Origin: an uncultured Phascolarctobacterium sp.
Lineage (GTDB): Bacteria > Bacillota > Negativicutes > Acidaminococcales > Acidaminococcaceae
Assembly: GCA_949287345.1 (NCBI GenBank)
Contig: CASEGD010000095.1
Span: 1-5,212 of the forward strand
DNA length: 5,212 nt
Direction of reading: 5' to 3'
Part shown: one piece after another, positions 1 to 5,212 of the stretch
Layout: each line of letters opens with the position of its first letter
How positions within the stretch are numbered: position 1 is the stretch's first letter
Translations under genes and position numbers: made by a program
The notes under the pieces: model-generated
Database searches by the model: none
What the model saw: the letters and a program-made list of their open reading frames with translations, nothing else
Told to the model about the DNA's origin: nothing

Positions 1-1
1 G

Positions 2-1324
2 TACCATGAGGATATACGCGGCAGTATCGCCCATGCTACAATGCTGGCAAAATGCGGAATCATTCCCGAAGAAGACGCGAAAAAAATTGTTGCCGGTTTG
101 CAGGATATTTTAAAGGATATCGAAGAAGGCAACTTTGAATTTGATATTGCGCTGGAAGATATTCACATGAATGTCGAAGCGCGTTTGACAGAACGCATCG
201 GCGCTGCCGGTGCAAGGCTGCACACTGCGCGCAGCCGCAACGACCAGGTTGCGCTGGACATGCACATGTACATGAAGCGCGAGGTTGTGGAAATTGCCGA
301 ACTTTTGGTGCAGTTTGAAGAAGCGCTTTTAACCGTTGCCAAAAAGCACGACAAAACCTTAATGCCGGGTTACACCCATTTGCAGCGCGCACAGCCGATT
401 ACCTTTGCACATCACCTGCTGGCATATTTTAACATGCTGCAGCGCGATTTCCGCCGCCTGCTCGGCGTGTGGGAAGGTGCGGACATCATGCCGCTGGGCG
501 CCGGTGCCATTGCCGGTACTACTTTCCCGATTGACCGCTTCTTTGTAGCGGAACAGCTTAATTTCGGCAGCGTGTATGCCAACAGCATGGACGCCGTTAG
601 TGACAGGGACTATATCATTGAGTTCCTCAGCTTTGCGGCGACGCTGATGATGCACATGAGCCGTCTGAGCGAGGAGTTCTGCCTGTGGAGCAGCACGGAA
701 TTCGGATTTATCGAACTGGACGACGCTTTTGCAACCGGTTCTTCCATGATGCCGCAGAAGAAAAATCCGGATATTTCCGAGCTTGTACGCGGCAAAACCG
801 GCCGTGTTTACGGTCATTTAATGGCGATGCTGACTACGGCCAAAGGCCTGCCCTTAACTTACAACAAGGATTTGCAGGAGGACAAGGAAGGCTTCTTTGA
901 TGCCATTGATACCTTGAAATTCAGCCTTGCGGTTTACAGCGACATGATTAAAACCATGACGGTTAATGTTGACCGCATGCGCGAAGCTGTCAGCAAGGAC
1001 TTTTCCAACGCGACGGATTTGGCGGATTACCTTGTACGCAAAGGCCTGCCGTTCCGCATGGCGCATGAAGTTGTCGGCAAATGCGTGGCTTATGCTATCG
1101 GCGAAGGCAAATTCCTGCCGGAAATTTCGCTGGACGAATACAAAAAATTCAGCGATTTGTTTGAAGCAGATTTGCTGGACGCACTGAAACCGGAAAACTG
1201 CGTGGCTGCCCGTACCTCTTACGGCGGACCGGCGTTTACCGAAAATGACAAGCAGTTTGTCCGCGGCGATGAAGTTATCGCGGCGCAAAAAGCCAAAGTT
1301 GAAGAATTAAAACAAAAATTATAA
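2..1324 (+). CDS. argH: Argininosuccinate lyase, 5'-truncated by the window edge
   Basis: Argininosuccinate lyase splits argininosuccinate into arginine and fumarate, the last step of arginine biosynthesis in the cytoplasm; the family works as a homotetramer. The frame is open from base 2 and reads [15 protein letters not shown] before the ATG at 41. That stretch is the conserved ArgH N-terminal segment, so the ATG at 41 is internal and the true start lies upstream. The visible 440 residues compare with about 460 in the family, so roughly 20-30 are missing. Seen motifs: [10 protein letters not shown] (221-250, substrate binding), [10 protein letters not shown] with the catalytic-type His at 377-379, and the fumarase/aspartase-superfamily signature [11 protein letters not shown] (737-769), whose serine loop carries the catalytic Ser in this family. 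The C-terminus is intact and ends in TAA. No frameshift is seen. A hairpin terminator follows 11 bases after the stop. argG would be a common upstream partner but is not visible. Confidence 0.97.
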   Translation, partial: YHEDIRGSIAHATMLAKCGIIPEEDAKKIVAGLQDILKDIEEGNFEFDIALEDIHMNVEARLTERIGAAGARLHTARSRNDQVALDMHMYMKREVVEIAELLVQFEEALLTVAKKHDKTLMPGYTHLQRAQPITFAHHLLAYFNMLQRDFRRLLGVWEGADIMPLGAGAIAGTTFPIDRFFVAEQLNFGSVYANSMDAVSDRDYIIEFLSFAATLMMHMSRLSEEFCLWSSTEFGFIELDDAFATGSSMMPQKKNPDISELVRGKTGRVYGHLMAMLTTAKGLPLTYNKDLQEDKEGFFDAIDTLKFSLAVYSDMIKTMTVNVDRMREAVSKDFSNATDLADYLVRKGLPFRMAHEVVGKCVAYAIGEGKFLPEISLDEYKKFSDLFEADLLDALKPENCVAARTSYGGPAFTENDKQFVRGDEVIAAQKAKVEELKQKL

Positions 1325-1334
1325 TTGCCAATAA

Positions 1335-1367
1335 AAAAGAGGCGGTTCGTTATGAACCGTCTCTTTT
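1335..1367. terminator. Bidirectional intrinsic terminator between argH and pepF
   Basis: A 14-bp stem (1335-1348 pairing with 1354-1367, one G-T pair at 1342/1360) encloses a 5-base loop, GTTAT. The stem has a GC-rich top and an A/T base, so A-runs on one strand become U-runs on the other. Read on the plus strand it ends in CTCTTTT, 11 bases after the argH stop. Read on the minus strand it ends in CTCTTTTTTATT, a better U-tract, 14 bases after the pepF stop. It therefore probably ends both converging transcripts. Confidence 0.9.
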
Positions 1368-1380
1368 GCTGTATAAGCGC

Positions 1381-3195
1381 TTATTTTTTCAGCAATGCTT
1401 TTAATTCTTTTACTTTTTCCGCAAATTTTTGCAGCGTTACGGCAACCGGCTGCGGCGTTGTTAAATCCACACCGGCGTTTTTTAAAATGTTCAGCGAATA
1501 ATCGCTGCCGCCGGCTTTTAAGAAGCCGAGGTATTTATCAACAGCACCGGGCTTGCCGCTTAAGATGCTTGCGGCAAAGGCTGTCGCCGCGCTGTAACCG
1601 GTGGCGTATTTGTAAACGTAAAACGGTGTATAAAAATGCGGTATACGCGACCATTCGCTGGCCAGTTCCTTATCAACCGTAAGGGCAGGGCCGTAATAGG
1701 TTTTGTTGCTTTCCAGCCAGTAGTTTTCCAGCGTTTCGGCTTGCAGGCTGCGCCCAGCGTCAATTTCGCCGTGGGTGAACAGTTCAAATTCAGCAAACTG
1801 TACCTGGCGGTAAACGGTGGTGCGCACTGCTTCCAAAAACTGGTTGATGAGGTAAATTTTCTGTTCATTGGTGGCGTGCGCCAGCGTATGCTCCAACAGT
1901 AAAATTTCGTTGGTGGTGCTGGCAACTTCGGCGCAGAAAATGGAGTAATCGCTGTTGACATAGGTTTGCGCCTTGTTGGCAAGGTAGCTGTGCATGGCGT
2001 GCCCCATCTCGTGCGCAATGGTGGAAATGCTGTTGTAGCGCGGCTGATAGTTAAGCAGCACGTAAGGGTGTACGCCGTAAATGCCCCACGAATAAGCGCC
2101 GCTGCGTTTGCTTTTGTTTTCGTAAATATCAATCCAGCGGCTGGCAAAGGCGTGTTTCAAAGTATCAATATAATCGCTGCCCAGCGGTGCCAGCGCTTCG
2201 GTTACGCGCGCGCAGGCTTCGTCAAAGGTGCAGGCAAAACTTTCGCCTGCGGCGGACAGCGGCATGTAAATATCGTAAGGGTGCAGTTCATCAAAGCCGA
2301 GCGCCGATTTTTTCAGCGCCATGTATTCGTGCAGCGGCTGTAAATTGTCGTGTACGGTTTTAATCAGCCCGTGGTAAAGTTCGGTCGGTATGTTATCTTC
2401 GGCGAGGCTGGCTTCCAGCGTATTGTTGTATTTGTGTGCCGTTGCGTAAAAGCGGCTGACACGGCACTGACCGGTAAGCGTGTTTGCTAGCGTGTTGCGG
2501 TAGTTGTGGTAAGTACCCATCAGCGTGCGGAACGAGTTCTGGCGCAGCGTGCGGTCGGGGCTGGTCATGTTCAGCAGGTAATTGCCTTCGCTGACGGTGG
2601 CAGGGTTGCCGCTGCCGTCGGTGATGGGCGGAAATTGCACATCGGCGCTGACCAGGCTGCGGAAGATAGCAGCAGGTGCTGACGCCGCAAGGCTGGCCTG
2701 CGAGAGCAGCGCTTCCTGTTCCTGCGGCAGCACATGCGGTGCAAGGCGCAGCAGATTGCTCAAATAAAATTTAAATTCGGCAAAATCGGCTTCATCAATA
2801 AAGCCCTGAATAAAATCGTGCGGCAGCGCTAAAATTTCCGGTTCTACAAAGGAGACGGAGTTGTTAAATTCTGCCAGCAGGCTTTCGGCGCGGCCGGATA
2901 ACGCCTGAAACTGCGGGTCGGCATTGTCGGTATCCAGCTGTAATCTTGCGTAAGCATAAATTTTTGAAATTTCTTCCGATAAAGCAGACTGTTTTTGCAG
3001 CGCTTCCAAAAGACCGGTTTTGGTATTCAGTTTGCCCTGCAAAGCGGCAAAATCTTTCAAAGCATCCTGAAAATTTTCTGCGGCAGCCTGCCACGCGTCC
3101 GGACCTGCGTATAAATCGTCAATTTTCCATTTATAAATGTCGTTTATATCTTTTCTGGCAACATTGCTGCCATGCGCGGGAATATTTTGCGTCAT
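1381..3195 (-). CDS. pepF: Oligoendopeptidase F (M3B zinc metallopeptidase)
   Basis: This is a cytoplasmic zinc endopeptidase that cuts short peptides, probably in peptide turnover or nutrition; no signal peptide or membrane segment is seen. At 604 residues it has the usual PepF length. The N-terminal third is the helical PepF-type region (WKIDDLYAG near residues 23-31). The zinc site is HEMGH at residues 395-399 (bases 1999-2013), giving zinc ligands H395 and H399 and the catalytic E396. E423, in AEVAST, fits the third zinc ligand 24 residues later. Near the C-terminus, HFYTPFYVYKYATGYSAA is the conserved PepF segment holding the substrate-binding tyrosines of the M3 family. The start is fixed: an in-frame TGA lies 4-6 bases upstream of the ATG, and AAGGAGTG sits 8 bases before it. 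It converges on argH and diverges from the radical SAM gene. Family assignment is firm; cleavage preference and physiological substrate are not known. Confidence 0.96.
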   Translation of the reverse strand: MTQNIPAHGSNVARKDINDIYKWKIDDLYAGPDAWQAAAENFQDALKDFAALQGKLNTKTGLLEALQKQSALSEEISKIYAYARLQLDTDNADPQFQALSGRAESLLAEFNNSVSFVEPEILALPHDFIQGFIDEADFAEFKFYLSNLLRLAPHVLPQEQEALLSQASLAASAPAAIFRSLVSADVQFPPITDGSGNPATVSEGNYLLNMTSPDRTLRQNSFRTLMGTYHNYRNTLANTLTGQCRVSRFYATAHKYNNTLEASLAEDNIPTELYHGLIKTVHDNLQPLHEYMALKKSALGFDELHPYDIYMPLSAAGESFACTFDEACARVTEALAPLGSDYIDTLKHAFASRWIDIYENKSKRSGAYSWGIYGVHPYVLLNYQPRYNSISTIAHEMGHAMHSYLANKAQTYVNSDYSIFCAEVASTTNEILLLEHTLAHATNEQKIYLINQFLEAVRTTVYRQVQFAEFELFTHGEIDAGRSLQAETLENYWLESNKTYYGPALTVDKELASEWSRIPHFYTPFYVYKYATGYSAATAFAASILSGKPGAVDKYLGFLKAGGSDYSLNILKNAGVDLTTPQPVAVTLQKFAEKVKELKALLKK

Positions 3196-3203
3196 TTTTC
3201 AAT

Positions 3204-3211
3204 CACTCCTT
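3204..3211 (-). promoter_or_regulatory. Ribosome binding site of pepF
   Basis: On the minus strand AAGGAGTG lies 8 bases before the pepF ATG (3195-3193). It is a near-consensus Shine-Dalgarno sequence at ideal spacing. An in-frame TGA at 3201-3199 excludes any longer N-terminus. Confidence 0.9.
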
Positions 3212-3238
3212 GCAAAAATCTTCATACTCCATTATTAT
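3210..3238 (+). promoter_or_regulatory. Candidate promoter of the radical SAM gene
   Basis: TTGCAA (3210-3215) and TATTAT (3233-3238) are separated by 17 bases, a 4/6 and 5/6 match to the sigma-A boxes. Start of transcription would be near 3245, about 30 bases before the ATG. The boxes overlap the pepF ribosome binding site and its proximal -10 on the other strand. AT-rich DNA gives such matches by chance, so this is tentative. Confidence 0.35.
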
Positions 3239-3258
3239 AACACAGGAGAGAAATTATA
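3234..3258 (-). promoter_or_regulatory. Candidate pepF promoter (two possible -10 boxes)
   Basis: Two perfect TATAAT hexamers occur on the minus strand, at 3258-3253 and 3239-3234, both suitably placed upstream of pepF. The -35 partners are weak. TTTTCA at 3281-3276 (17-base spacer) would serve the distal box and TGACTA at 3262-3257 (17-base spacer) the proximal one. TTGACC at 3273-3268 resembles a -35 better but is 9 or 28 bases from the boxes, so its spacing is wrong. A promoter here is likely; which box is used cannot be decided from sequence. Confidence 0.5.
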
Positions 3259-3261
3259 GTC

Positions 3262-3269
3262 AGAGGCGG
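3262..3269 (+). promoter_or_regulatory. Ribosome binding site of the radical SAM gene
   Basis: AGAGGCGG, with AGAGG ending 8 bases before the ATG at 3275, is a moderate Shine-Dalgarno match. An in-frame TAG at 3257-3259 and no other start codon between it and 3275 fix the start. A stronger AGGAGAG at 3244-3250 is too far upstream (24 bases) to serve this ATG. Confidence 0.6.
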
Positions 3270-3274
3270 TCAAC

Positions 3275-4975
3275 ATGAAAATAATTTTAACGGCCATCGG
3301 CAGCAAATACATTCACACGGCGCTGGGACTGCGCAGCATATGCGCTTACGCCAAGGCGCAGGGCATTGAAACAGAACTTATCGAAGACAGCGCACAGACG
3401 CCGCTGTTATCCGTGCTGGCGGAAATAACGGCGCAGGAGCCTGACATCGTCGGTCTTTCGGTGCACATCTGGAACAAAAACTACGTTTACAGCCTTATCC
3501 GCCTGCTGCGCAAGGTTATGCCGCAGGTGAAAATCGCCGCGGGCGGGCCGGAGGTTTCGTTTGACCCGCAGCGCATTTTTTGCGAGTGCCCGCAGATTGA
3601 TTACATTATTATGGGCGAGGGCGAAGAAACTTTTGTTAAGCTGGTGCGCGCTTTGGCGGATGGCGGCGAAGTGCCGGAGCATGTGGCTTACCAAAAAGAC
3701 GGCAAAGTTATCGCAAACGGCGGCACGACGGTGGTCAGTGATTTGGACGTTCTTGAGTTTCCGTATCCCGATTTGGCGGAGGTGGTCGCCGCTAAAAAAA
3801 TCGTTTATTACGAATGTACGCGCGGCTGCCCGTTTAACTGCTCTTACTGCCTTTCGGGGATATCGCGCAATGTGCGCAAACGCAGCCTGGCAAAAGTTTA
3901 TGCTGATATGGACAGGCTGATTGCCGCTAAAGTGCCGCTGGTAAAATTTGTTGACCGCACCTACAACCTTGACGAAAATTATTTTTTGCCCATCATGCAG
4001 CATTTAGCGCAGGCTGATACCGACGCTACTTTTCATTTTGAAATCAAAGCAGATTTGCTGAGTGAAAAAGTGCTGCAATTTTTGGAAACCGTGCCGAAAG
4101 GACGCTTTCAGTTTGAAATCGGTGTGCAGACGACCAATGCGCCGACGCTGGCAGCGATTAACCGCCGCGACGACTGGCAGAAGCTGACGGCAAATGTTAC
4201 GCGGCTTTTGCACAGCGGCAATATCCATCTGCACTTGGATTTAATCGCCGGGCTGCCGTATGAAGGAGCGGCTGAATTTGAAAAATCCTTTAACGACGTG
4301 TACGGTTTGCAGCCGCATATGCTGCAGCTGGGCTTTTTAAAAGTTCTGCCCGGCACGAAGATGGAGCAGCAGCGCGATGAGCACGGGCTTATCTACATGG
4401 ACGAGCCGCCGTATGAGATTCTGGCGACCAAATACATCAATTATAAGGAACTGCGCTTTTTGAAAGTGCTGGAAGATGTGTTTGACCATACCTATAACAG
4501 CGGCCGCTTTGTACATACGCTGGCATATTTGACGGCGGCAGAGGGCAGTGCGTTCCGTTTCTACACAAAATTTGCGCAGTGGTGGCAGGCGCGCGGCGAA
4601 TATCCGCTGGGGCATAACGTGCGCGGCGTAACGAAATTGTTGTATGAATTTGCGCAGGAATGTTATGCTGAAGATTTTGCCATAATCGGCGAGCTGCTGC
4701 GTTTTGACGTATTGTTGTATCAGCCGGGCTGGAAGCCTGCGTTTTTAAAATGGCATACGGACGAGCTGAATGAAAAAGTAATGGCGTTCTGGCGCGATGC
4801 GGAACGTGTGCGCCACTATGTGCCGGACTATAATTTTGCCACCTGGCGGCAGATACAGAAAAATTATACGATAGAATATTTTGATTGCGACCCGTTGGGT
4901 GACGGTGCGGCATACTATCTATTTGTTTATAATAATGAAGTGCAGGCTATAAAACTGACGGATTTTGAAAATTAA
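3275..4975 (+). CDS. B12-binding-domain radical SAM protein, DUF4080-type
   Basis: This is a predicted cytoplasmic enzyme using a [4Fe-4S] cluster, S-adenosylmethionine and probably cobalamin; the substrate is unknown. Residues 1-~140 form a Rossmann-like cobalamin-binding domain with the typical AAGGPEVS (G90, G91, P92) and GEGEETF (114-120) motifs. The DxHxxG motif of base-off B12 proteins is not apparent, which is usual in this radical SAM class. Residues ~170-365 are the radical SAM barrel: C185, C189 and C192 form the CxxxCxxC cluster site, with an extra C181 just before. FEIGVQ (280-285), DLIAGLP (322-328) and KVLPGTKM (356-363) are core strands of BchE/MiaB-like proteins. Residues ~370-566 resemble the helical DUF4080 domain. 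Such proteins are often labelled as BchE-like cyclases on the strength of shared domains alone; nothing here supports a chlorophyll role. The gene is complete, ends in TAA and stands alone, divergent from pepF. Family call is firm, function open. Confidence 0.93.
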   Translation: MKIILTAIGSKYIHTALGLRSICAYAKAQGIETELIEDSAQTPLLSVLAEITAQEPDIVGLSVHIWNKNYVYSLIRLLRKVMPQVKIAAGGPEVSFDPQRIFCECPQIDYIIMGEGEETFVKLVRALADGGEVPEHVAYQKDGKVIANGGTTVVSDLDVLEFPYPDLAEVVAAKKIVYYECTRGCPFNCSYCLSGISRNVRKRSLAKVYADMDRLIAAKVPLVKFVDRTYNLDENYFLPIMQHLAQADTDATFHFEIKADLLSEKVLQFLETVPKGRFQFEIGVQTTNAPTLAAINRRDDWQKLTANVTRLLHSGNIHLHLDLIAGLPYEGAAEFEKSFNDVYGLQPHMLQLGFLKVLPGTKMEQQRDEHGLIYMDEPPYEILATKYINYKELRFLKVLEDVFDHTYNSGRFVHTLAYLTAAEGSAFRFYTKFAQWWQARGEYPLGHNVRGVTKLLYEFAQECYAEDFAIIGELLRFDVLLYQPGWKPAFLKWHTDELNEKVMAFWRDAERVRHYVPDYNFATWRQIQKNYTIEYFDCDPLGDGAAYYLFVYNNEVQAIKLTDFEN

Positions 4976-4998
4976 TGCAAAAAACAGCTGAAATAGTG

Positions 4999-5027
4999 TT
5001 GACATAACCATGCATAGATGCTATTAT
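4999..5027 (+). promoter_or_regulatory. Strong sigma-A-type promoter P1
   Basis: A perfect -35 TTGACA (4999-5004) is followed after 17 bases by TATTAT (5022-5027), preceded by TGC (5019-5021), an extended -10. An overlapping perfect TATAAT (5025-5030) would need a 20-base spacer and is less likely. Start of transcription would be near 5034. The -35 lies only 23 bases after the radical SAM stop codon. Confidence 0.8.
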
Positions 5028-5071
5028 AATAAAGCTGTTTGGCTAAAGCGGCTTGGACAGGGAAGTTAAGC

Positions 5072-5100
5072 AAAAAAACTTTTGCAAAAAAAGTAAAAAA
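5072..5100 (+). promoter_or_regulatory. A-tract block, UP-element-like, upstream of P2
   Basis: Three A-runs (5072-5078, 5086-5092, 5095-5100) sit directly upstream of the P2 -35. Placement and A-richness match UP elements that bind the RNA polymerase alpha C-terminal domain at rRNA promoters. The first run also joins a short hairpin (GCAAAA at 5070-5075 with TTTTGC at 5080-5085), which is part of the P1 transcript if P1 is active. Confidence 0.55.
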
Positions 5101-5104
5101 CAGC

Positions 5105-5133
5105 TTGACACCGTCACCTAAAAGTGCTAATAT
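5105..5133 (+). promoter_or_regulatory. Strong sigma-A-type promoter P2
   Basis: A perfect -35 TTGACA (5105-5110) is followed after 17 bases by TAATAT (5128-5133), a 4/6 match preceded by TGC (5125-5127). This is the same extended -10 layout as P1. Start of transcription would be near 5140. The paired arrangement, about 106 bp apart, is like the tandem rrn promoters of Bacillus-type operons. Confidence 0.75.
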
Positions 5134-5142
5134 ATACAAGTC

Positions 5143-5155
5143 GCCGGAAAACGGC
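5143..5155 (+). other. Short leader hairpin
   Basis: GCCG (5143-5146) and CGGC (5152-5155) enclose the loop GAAAA. It would lie at the very 5' end of the P2 transcript. There is no U-tract after it, so it is not an intrinsic terminator; it may shield the 5' end of the leader RNA. Confidence 0.45.
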
Positions 5156-5158
5156 AGC

Positions 5159-5176
5159 ACCTTGAAAACTGAACAA
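5159..5176 (+). promoter_or_regulatory. boxA-like rRNA antitermination leader sequence
   Basis: ACCTTGAAAACTGAACAA resembles the boxA region of Bacillota rRNA leaders (CTTTGAAAACT core), where NusB/NusE-type factors bind the nascent RNA and prevent premature termination. It lies about 20 bases after the predicted P2 start. The match is by recall of the motif, not by alignment. Confidence 0.55.
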
Positions 5177-5212
5177 GAACCAAGTTAAAAGCGAATGTGC
5201 GGGCGAGTTTCC

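Larger units (their letters stand above)
4979..5105. repeat. AAAAAACAGCT direct repeats with an inverted partial copy
   Basis: AAAAAACAGCT occurs at 4979-4989 and again at 5095-5105, just ahead of the two -35 boxes; the second copy shares its last T with the P2 -35. AGCTGTTT at 5033-5040 is an exact inverted copy of the AAACAGCT core and falls at the predicted P1 start. The repeats could reflect promoter duplication or a protein site; neither is shown. Confidence 0.6.
4976..5212 (+). other. Non-coding rRNA-operon promoter and leader region (inferred)
   Basis: These 237 bases carry no credible protein gene: the only ORF across them is a 62-codon minus-strand frame lying over the promoter boxes and with no supporting motif. 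The order of parts is two strong TTGACA promoters about 106 bp apart, an A-tract block before the second, a short GC hairpin, then a sequence reading CCTTGAAAACTGAACAA. Leaders with a TTGAAAACT core are typical ahead of 16S or 23S rRNA in Bacillota. I infer the upstream region of an rRNA operon. The 16S 5' end (GAGTTTGATC-like) is not reached. A tRNA or other stable-RNA operon is the main alternative. Confidence 0.65.

Noticed and set aside
41..43. ATG at 41 as the start of argH
   Set aside because: The frame stays open upstream to base 2 and encodes the conserved ArgH segment DIRGSIAHA, so this methionine is internal.
1560..2147. 195-codon minus-strand ORF within pepF in another frame
   Set aside because: It overlaps the zinc-site region of pepF out of frame, with low-complexity composition and no family features.
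3203..3232. Nine-codon leader ORF upstream of pepF on the minus strand (ATG at 3232, TGA at 3203-3205)
   Set aside because: It has no ribosome binding site, may start at or before the transcript start, and has no attenuator hairpin; such short frames are expected by chance.
2946..3278. 110-codon plus-strand ORF overlapping the pepF 5' end and the start of the radical SAM gene
   Set aside because: It lies almost wholly antisense to conserved pepF coding sequence and shows no recognisable motif.
3407..4003. 198-codon minus-strand ORF inside the radical SAM gene
   Set aside because: It is antisense to the cobalamin and radical SAM domains, whose motifs are clear in the plus frame; it is a shadow of GC-biased codon use.
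5070..5085. GCAAAA/TTTTGC hairpin as an intrinsic terminator
   Set aside because: The stem is only 6 bp, AT-rich, and followed by A-runs and not a U-tract on the plus strand.
4972..5160. 62-codon minus-strand ORF in the 3' intergenic region
   Set aside because: It runs antisense over both promoters and the A-tract block, so its Phe/Leu-rich product only reflects A-runs on the other strand.
5204..5212. CGAGTTTCC at the window end as the 5' end of 16S rRNA
   Set aside because: The 16S start reads GAGTTTGATC; this diverges after GAGTTT, and leader sequence would normally be longer, so no rRNA gene is claimed inside the window.

Overview
The window looks like chromosomal DNA of an anaerobic member of the Bacillota (Firmicutes). 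The reasons are strong AAGGAG-type ribosome binding sites, a PepF-type oligoendopeptidase, a cobalamin-binding radical SAM protein with a DUF4080-like C-terminus, and paired TTGACA promoters leading into a Firmicutes-style rRNA leader. Base composition is mixed, with GC-rich coding DNA and AT-rich gaps. A Negativicutes host is possible, but that is an impression and was not tested.

Layout: (1) 2-1324 (+) is the 3' ~95% of argH (argininosuccinate lyase, last step of arginine synthesis); its first residues lie before the window. (2) 1325-1380 holds one strong hairpin terminator shared by two converging genes. (3) 1381-3195 (-) is a complete M3B oligoendopeptidase F. (4) 3196-3274 is a 79-bp divergent control region with promoter-like boxes and a ribosome binding site for each side. 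(5) 3275-4975 (+) is a complete 566-residue B12-binding radical SAM protein of unknown substrate. (6) 4976-5212 has no credible protein gene. It carries two TTGACA promoters with matching extended -10 boxes, 106 bp apart, an A-tract block, a short hairpin and a boxA-like sequence. This is best read as the promoter and leader region of an rRNA operon whose 16S gene would start just past the window.

The three proteins do not form a pathway. argH is arginine biosynthesis, pepF is peptide turnover, and the radical SAM protein is an uncharacterised cobalamin/Fe-S enzyme. They are separate transcription units: argH and pepF converge, while pepF and the radical SAM gene diverge. I found no mobile element, CRISPR array, tRNA or pseudogene. 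The points most worth a second look are the uncharacterised radical SAM enzyme and the architecture of the tandem promoter region directly behind it.
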